Shown in pieces: positions 23,579-28,483 of a stretch of 28,483 bases of DNA. The notes under the pieces were generated by a model. That model ran no database searches and was not told the DNA's origin. It saw only the letters and a list, made by a program, of their open reading frames with translations. The position numbers and the translations under genes were made by a program. Location of the stretch: the NCBI GenBank assembly GCA_035570275.1, contig DATMNI010000090.1, positions 1-28,483 on the forward strand, given 5' to 3'. Each line of letters begins with the position of its first letter. Within the stretch, counting starts at the first letter, position 1. This stretch comes from DATMNI01 sp035570275. Its GTDB lineage: Bacteria > Acidobacteriota > Terriglobia > Bryobacterales > Bryobacteraceae.

Positions 23579-24367
23579 CTACGCCAGCGCCAGCGGCCTT
23601 ACGGGCGCGCCCGTCGCCCCGCGGATCTTCATGGGCGCGGCGACAAACACAAACTCCCACACCTGGTCCGCGGCCAGGTCTTCCAGGTTCAGGCACTCGA
23701 TGATGTGCACGCCGCTATCCACCAGCAGGTGCACGTGAGCCGGCATGGCGGGCGCCGGAACCTTTTCAAAGGCCACCGTATCCGCGCCGGCCGCAAAGAT
23801 CCCGCGCACGCTCAGCCACTGCGCGCCCGCTAGCGATGGCCCCGGGCCGTGGGCATTGCGCACATACTGCCGGGCATCTTCGAAGAACCTGGCCCACCCG
23901 GTCCGCAGCAGCACGACGTCGCCTTGACGGATCTCCACGGACTGCGCCCGCGCCGCGGCCTCCAGGTGCTCCGGCTTCACTTCGAAATCCTCCGCCAGCG
24001 GACTGCCGCCCAGCGCGCCCGCGATATCCAGCAACACGCCGCGCCGCAGAATCGGCGCCACCGTGTCCACCGAATGCTTCCGCAAGCCGCCAACGTACGA
24101 TTGCAACTGTGCCACGTCGTCGCCGCCGTGCAGCTTGCCTCCGCAGGAAAAGTGGCACAGGGCGTCGATGTGAGTACCCACGTGGCTGCCCATGGCGATG
24201 GCGTCCGCGGCCGAACTGTTCCCCGCGGGCCCCACCGCGTCGCCGTGCAGTTTGGTCAGGCCGAAGAGAAACGGCGGATGCGTGGGAAAGTGCGGCATCC
24301 CCGCGAAGTACGGCTGCGCCAGGTCATAGACCTTGGCCGCCGTCAGCAATTCCAGCAGGCCGTTCAT
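23579..24367 (-). CDS. Cyclase-family metal-dependent hydrolase (kynurenine formamidase-like fold)
   Basis: The protein has 262 residues. The ATG overlaps the stop of the TonB-dependent receptor gene by one base (TGATG), so translation is coupled. The signature GSHVGTHIDALCHFS corresponds to the HGTHxDxPxH metal-binding motif of the Cyclase family (PF04199), and GDVVLLRTGWARFF and AADTVAFEKVPAPAMPAHVHLLVDSGVHIIECLNLEDLAA are further family segments. No signal peptide is seen. Members hydrolyse N-formylkynurenine, isatin or related cyclic amides using Mn or Zn. The link to an outer-membrane receptor suggests catabolism of an imported compound (inference). Confidence 0.88.
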   Translation of the reverse strand: MNGLLELLTAAKVYDLAQPYFAGMPHFPTHPPFLFGLTKLHGDAVGPAGNSSAADAIAMGSHVGTHIDALCHFSCGGKLHGGDDVAQLQSYVGGLRKHSVDTVAPILRRGVLLDIAGALGGSPLAEDFEVKPEHLEAAARAQSVEIRQGDVVLLRTGWARFFEDARQYVRNAHGPGPSLAGAQWLSVRGIFAAGADTVAFEKVPAPAMPAHVHLLVDSGVHIIECLNLEDLAADQVWEFVFVAAPMKIRGATGAPVRPLALA

Positions 24368-27300
24368 CAGAACGTATAGTGTAGCCCGAACTGCACCACC
24401 CGCGGGTTGTAAAACATGGAACTGACCACGCCGAACGTAGTCGAATTGATGTTCTGGTCGCCCGCGAAAAAGGTGGCGTGGTTCAACGCGTTGATCGCAT
24501 CCATCTGCAGCACCAGGCTCTTATGCTCGGTAATGGCGACGCTCTTTCGCAGCCGCATGTCGATGTTGAAGGTCCAGGGCCCATCAAAAAAGCGTTTTTG
24601 CAACACGCCGATGGTGCCCGCCCCCGGATTGAAGAACACCTGCCCCTGAAACGCCGGCGCGCCGTCGCCGTTCACACCGGTGCCATCGGCCGGATTGATG
24701 GCCGATTGTGCCACGATCATGGGTCCATTCCCGGTCATTTGGAATTTCACGATGTTACCCAGTTGCGCGCCCGTCAATGCGGTATCGGCGGTGTTGTAGA
24801 ACGACCGCGCCGCCCGGTTGAGCGTGCCCCGTCCCGAGAGAACCGAAAACGGCGCACCCGATTGCCACACCATGATGCTGCCGAAAGTCCAGCCGCCGAT
24901 CACCCGGTCCAACGGCCGGTAGTTCAGCCTGTGCCCCTTGCCGAACGGCAAATCGTAGGAGCCATCGGCTTTGATCATGTGGGTCAGATCGAAATTCGCC
25001 CGCGAGCGCTCGATTCCCGGATTGTTGATATCCAGAAAATGCTGGATTCGCGTCTGGCTGTCGCCATCGGCATCGCTCAGCACCTTGGAGAAGGTGTAGT
25101 TCGCCTCGAAGGCCAGCCCCGACCTGGTCCGGTGGCGCGCCTCCAGTTGCAGCGCGTTGTAACTGGAGCTTGAATAGTTGGTCAGCATGTCCGTGCCCAG
25201 CGCATTCGGGTTCTGGAAGAAGTTGACCGAGTTGTTCAGGCCGTTGGTCTGGTAAAGTGTCGCCAGCTCCGCCACTTCGCCATCCTGAATGAAACCGCGC
25301 ACGGTGGCATTGGTCAGCAATCCTCCGGAGACCAGCTTCGGAAACACCGTGAGTTGTTGGCTGCCGGGAATGCCGGCATTGAAAGCCGGGTTGAAGACTC
25401 CGCTCCGGGCCAGCGCCAGAAAGCCGTTGCTCTGCGCCTTCAAATAGTCGGGCAGGAAGCCGTTCTGCTGGATCTGCACCTGGTTGAAGTCGAATGCCCG
25501 GTAGGCACCCACCACGTGATTCCCCACGTAGCGCGCCTCCAGCACCGTTCCCTTGAAATCATGCTGGATGCCCACGGAATACTGTTGCACGTAGGGATGT
25601 TTCAGGTTGGGGTCGATCAGCCCCACCGTGTTGAACGGGTTGTCCAGGTAGTTGGCGGCCACCGTGGTCGGAACCTGGAAGTCCGGGGCGACGATCGGTG
25701 GCACACCCGTGGCCACGCGGTATCCCAGCCCGGTTGCGGCCGCCAGCCCCTGCAGCCCCGAATTGATTTCGAGCGTACTTTCGGGAGCCAGAATCGCCTG
25801 GTCGTTCACGTAGCTCAGCGAGTATCCGCCACGCACCGCGGTGCGGCCATTGCCGAAGACGTCCCAGGCGAAGCCGAAGTTGGGCGCGAAATCCTTCCAC
25901 TCGCGATGCGTCCAGGGACGGCCCACCGAGGAGCCGGCGAAATTCAACGTGGCGTTGGAGAGCAGCGTCTGCACCGCGGAGCCCTGGATCACCGGCGCCA
26001 GCTCCAGCGAATCGCGCTCATCCACAATGCCGGGAATCTGCCATCGCAACCCGATGGTCACAGTCAGATTCGGCAGCACCTTCCACTTGTCCTGCGCGTA
26101 GAATGCGTAATCGTTGTCCAGCAGGTGGCGAACGAAGGGCGTGCCGGGCACATATCCCGAAGTCCGGCTGGTCACGTTGTAAGTCTGGCTGAAACCGTCG
26201 ATGTATCCACCCAGGGTTGCCAGCAGCGCATTGGCCGTGGCCAGGTCGGAGGTGCTGATCCCCGGCAGTTCGTTGCGCGCCAGCGCCGGTTGTCCCGCTC
26301 CCATAGCCAGCGAGTAGCTGGGGACCACCCCGGCGGCGTCTGATGAGCGCACGCCGACATGCTGCGTATGAAAGCCGAACTGGACGTAATGACGCCCGCG
26401 CTGGTAAGCCGCATCGTCCGAAAGGTTATAGGTATTGGTATTCCTGCCTTGCGGTTGAAACTCGTTCACCGGATCGGAGAACAGCGTGCCCGTGAGGTAG
26501 TATGGCCCAAACTGCTGCGAGCTCAGAAAATACCCATAGGTGATATTGAAGCCGCCGCGGACCTCATTGGTCAGGCGCGCCGATGGCGTCCAGCGCCAGG
26601 AAACCGCCACCAGGCTGGCGTGCGTGGGGTTGCTGATCTTGGGGACCAGCGAAAAATCGTTCTCGGCGTCGGGCCGGTCCGAGTTGTCGCGATTCCAGGA
26701 ATACGAGCCGCTCACCGCATGTTTCGGATTGATGTTGTAGTCGATCTTGCCGGTGACGTTGTCGTTCAATTCGTTGTTGCGCTGGTTGAAGCGGTAGCCG
26801 CCGAAATTCCGCCCATCGCCCACCAGCGTGCTGTTGATCTTGTCCCCGGTGGGAACCAGCGCCAGCAGGGCCTGAGTGGCCGGATCGATGCCCGTCAGGT
26901 GGCGTAACGTCAGAAGGTTGGCCTGGCGAAGCGTGCCGCTGGTGTCGCGGTAACTGAAAATCCCGTTGCGCGCGTTGTCGGTGAGGATGCTGTTGGTCAC
27001 CGGCGTCTGCTGGTGCGCGCGGATGGACTCGTAGGCGGCATAAAAGAACAGCTTGTCCTTCTTGATGTACCCGCCGACTGATCCGCCGAACTGGTTCTGG
27101 TTCAGGAATGGCTGTCCGATTCCCGACTGGTTGTTAAACCAGTCGTTGGCCGCGAAGGCGTTGTTGCGGTTGTACCAGAAGACCTCGCCGTGAAATTCGT
27201 CGGTGCCGGAGGGAGTGGCGAACGCGGTTTCGGTGGCGCCGCCCGATGCCGCTGCATTGGCGTTCGAATTGATCATGGTCACCTGGCGGACCTGGCCGAT

Positions 27301-27912
27301 GCGCAGTTTGTTGGGCGTGAAGTCGAGCGCGTTGTCGCGGATGTAGTTGTCCTGGATATTGATCCCGTCCAGCGTCATGTTCGAATACGAGGTCCGCAGG
27401 CCATTAATCACGGTGGTCGAATTGCCGTTCGAAACCACGCCCGCCTGCGTCTGCAGCACGGACAGGACGTCGCGGTCCAGAATCGGCAGGTTCTTGATCT
27501 GCTCCATGCTGATGGTTTCCGCCACCTCCGCGCTGGTAGCGTCCACGCCTTGCACAGCGGCGCTGACCTCGATGGCTTGGGTGGTACCGGCCAGTTGCAG
27601 CTTGATGGGCGGGATGGAAGTCTCGCGCGCCGGGTCCACCGAAACCCCGCCCAGCATGGTTTTGAGAAAGCCCTTGGATTCGACGGTCAGATCGTAATAG
27701 GCGGGGCGCACGCCGATGAAGTTGAACAGGCCTTCAGTCGACGTGGTAGTGGTAAGCAGCGGCTTTTTGCCGCCGGCCAGGTAGAGTTCGACGTCGGCGC
27801 CGGGCACCACCGCGCCCGAGGCATCCATCACGGAGCCCGTGACACGTCCGGACATCTGGGCATGTACGGGAATTGCCTGAAGCAGGAATAACAACCCACA
27901 CACGTATCGCAT
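24367..27912 (-). CDS. TonB-dependent outer-membrane receptor with carboxypeptidase-regulatory-like domain
   Basis: The protein has 1181 residues. The signal peptide is MRYVCGLLFLLQAIPVHAQ. A CarboxypepD_reg-like beta-sandwich spans about 20-105 (GRVTGSVMDASGAVVPGADVELY, GLFNFIGVRPAYYDLTVESKGF). A TonB plug follows (about 118-240; LPILDRDVLSVLQTQAGV, INGLRTSYSNMTLDGINIQD), then a 22-strand-type barrel (LFFYAAYE, KWKVLPNLTVTIGLRW, YVQQYSVGIQHDF, LQLEARHRTRSGLAFEANYTFSK) ending in the OMP terminal Phe (VQFGLHYTF). This Oar-like architecture is greatly expanded in Solibacter-type Acidobacteriota and presumed to import large or plant-derived ligands. No good ribosome site precedes the ATG (AATAACAATATG), so initiation may be weak or SD-independent. 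Confidence 0.95.
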   Translation of the reverse strand: MRYVCGLLFLLQAIPVHAQMSGRVTGSVMDASGAVVPGADVELYLAGGKKPLLTTTTSTEGLFNFIGVRPAYYDLTVESKGFLKTMLGGVSVDPARETSIPPIKLQLAGTTQAIEVSAAVQGVDATSAEVAETISMEQIKNLPILDRDVLSVLQTQAGVVSNGNSTTVINGLRTSYSNMTLDGINIQDNYIRDNALDFTPNKLRIGQVRQVTMINSNANAAASGGATETAFATPSGTDEFHGEVFWYNRNNAFAANDWFNNQSGIGQPFLNQNQFGGSVGGYIKKDKLFFYAAYESIRAHQQTPVTNSILTDNARNGIFSYRDTSGTLRQANLLTLRHLTGIDPATQALLALVPTGDKINSTLVGDGRNFGGYRFNQRNNELNDNVTGKIDYNINPKHAVSGSYSWNRDNSDRPDAENDFSLVPKISNPTHASLVAVSWRWTPSARLTNEVRGGFNITYGYFLSSQQFGPYYLTGTLFSDPVNEFQPQGRNTNTYNLSDDAAYQRGRHYVQFGFHTQHVGVRSSDAAGVVPSYSLAMGAGQPALARNELPGISTSDLATANALLATLGGYIDGFSQTYNVTSRTSGYVPGTPFVRHLLDNDYAFYAQDKWKVLPNLTVTIGLRWQIPGIVDERDSLELAPVIQGSAVQTLLSNATLNFAGSSVGRPWTHREWKDFAPNFGFAWDVFGNGRTAVRGGYSLSYVNDQAILAPESTLEINSGLQGLAAATGLGYRVATGVPPIVAPDFQVPTTVAANYLDNPFNTVGLIDPNLKHPYVQQYSVGIQHDFKGTVLEARYVGNHVVGAYRAFDFNQVQIQQNGFLPDYLKAQSNGFLALARSGVFNPAFNAGIPGSQQLTVFPKLVSGGLLTNATVRGFIQDGEVAELATLYQTNGLNNSVNFFQNPNALGTDMLTNYSSSSYNALQLEARHRTRSGLAFEANYTFSKVLSDADGDSQTRIQHFLDINNPGIERSRANFDLTHMIKADGSYDLPFGKGHRLNYRPLDRVIGGWTFGSIMVWQSGAPFSVLSGRGTLNRAARSFYNTADTALTGAQLGNIVKFQMTGNGPMIVAQSAINPADGTGVNGDGAPAFQGQVFFNPGAGTIGVLQKRFFDGPWTFNIDMRLRKSVAITEHKSLVLQMDAINALNHATFFAGDQNINSTTFGVVSSMFYNPRVVQFGLHYTF

Positions 27913-27991
27913 ATTGTTATTGAACCCTAAATTAAGACGTGCGATGCGGCCAACCGGTGCCTTTTGACCCCATGGAATTGATCAACAGGTG

Positions 27992-28117
27992 TTAACGGGC
28001 GTCCGAATCCCGGACAGAGCGAAAGCCGATGTCGCTGAAGCGGAAGTCTGGTCCGAAGCCGCAGCGGTTCCTCACAGGGGGCAAATTCGTAACGCCTTCT
28101 CCAGCAGGTAAAAAATA
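27992..28117 (-). pseudogene. Remnant resembling the C-terminus of a formylglycine-generating-type (FGE-sulfatase) domain
   Basis: A 41-residue open tail ends in RNRCGFGPDFRFSDIGFRSVRD. This follows the R-x-[GP]-x-x-x-x-x-x-[DN]-x-GFR-x-x-R pattern that closes FGE-sulfatase domains. The frame is closed by a TGA upstream, and no earlier part of the domain is found in neighbouring frames. The rest of 27913-28263 holds no gene I can support. Confidence 0.4.
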
Positions 28118-28263
28118 TCACAGTCACGGCCGGTTTCGCCGCCGGCTTACGCCTGCACCGGCGAGCAGGGACAAGGCGGTGAGAACGAATCGCCTCGCTG
28201 AATTGAGGAACAAATGAAATCGCCCCGCCGGATGGGCAGGAGGGGAGGCGCCGATGGAAAGTT

Positions 28264-28482
28264 TCACTGCAGCCTGGCGTATTCGGCTTTGGCTTTCTGA
28301 AGAATCGGGATATCGCGGTCGGCGTCTTTCCAGAGGCTGAGGAAATCCTGCCCCAGGCTTTCAACAGACCCGTGATTTCGGCAGAGGATGCGCCGATCGA
28401 CACCCCGTTTTCCCCGTGGATAAAAATATAACAGAACGTGGCCGCTTTTGCCGTCCGCCTCCGCCTGTACCAGCGGAAGGAG
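28264..28482 (-). CDS. C-terminal fragment resembling the tail of TPR/protein-kinase proteins, cut by window edge
   Basis: A 72-residue tail runs off the window. Its last third, DFLSLWKDADRDIPILQKAKAEYARLQ, matches the stereotyped C-terminus of acidobacterial Ser/Thr kinases and transcriptional regulators ending in TPR arrays. The preceding residues (ADGKSGHVLLYFYPRGKRGV) do not look like a TPR, suggesting inserted or decayed sequence, so the upstream gene may itself be broken. Confidence 0.35.
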   Translation of the reverse strand, partial: LLPLVQAEADGKSGHVLLYFYPRGKRGVDRRILCRNHGSVESLGQDFLSLWKDADRDIPILQKAKAEYARLQ

Positions 28483-28483
28483 A

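Noticed and set aside
27927..28403. 158-codon minus-strand frame near the right edge
   Set aside because: It overlaps better-supported remnants in the other frames and is Arg/Pro-rich without any motif or ribosome site.

Overview
The window is high-GC bacterial DNA that most resembles an Acidobacteriota genome of the Solibacter/Bryobacter type. The case rests on gene style, not on a marker gene. There is a very large TonB-dependent receptor with an N-terminal carboxypeptidase-regulatory-like domain, a giant two-component sensor with a Reg_prop propeller and Y_Y_Y domain, tandem MacB/FtsX-type permeases, many exported repeat proteins, and abundant palindromic intergenic repeats. No tRNA, rRNA, CRISPR array, prophage or complete insertion sequence was seen.

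Layout. 1-986 (-): 5' part of an alpha-glucan phosphorylase gene, divergent from an exported lytic transglycosylase (1134-1808, +). 1870-9433 (-): an island of exported or membrane-anchored proteins. In transcription order these are a seven-bladed RCC1 propeller protein, an NHL-type propeller protein, a protein with an HExxE zincin-like motif, a membrane-anchored double thioredoxin-fold protein, a protein with 18 cysteines, a duplicated-domain secreted protein broken by a frameshift, and a short secreted protein. Two of these genes, encoding unrelated proteins, carry the same 80-bp leader. 9631-13424 (+): a divergent sensor kinase/response regulator pair with overlapping genes; it is the obvious candidate regulator of the island, but this is inferred only from position.

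13496-17671 (-): housekeeping genes (HAD phosphatase, ftsH, tilS), interspersed with an imperfect inverted repeat, a 13-bp tandem repeat and a pair of operator-like palindromes. 17672-18663 holds one plausible 55-residue membrane protein and otherwise weak ORFs. 18664-21194 (-): two coupled ABC-type permeases without an ATPase gene in view. 21255-21400: a compound palindromic element. 21407-22869 (-): an SRPBCC protein overlapping a TIGR01777-type SDR gene that carries an in-frame TAA. 22946-23568: a REP-associated tyrosine transposase (RAYT) gene with its own REP hairpins, one of them lying inside the coding sequence. 23579-27912 (-): a TonB-dependent receptor translationally coupled to a cyclase-family hydrolase. 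27913-28483 holds decayed gene ends.

Three coding sequences (2222-3066, 21407-22390 and the RAYT) each carry a single lesion. Two of these are one-base losses in homopolymers, so real decay and sequence error both need to be considered.
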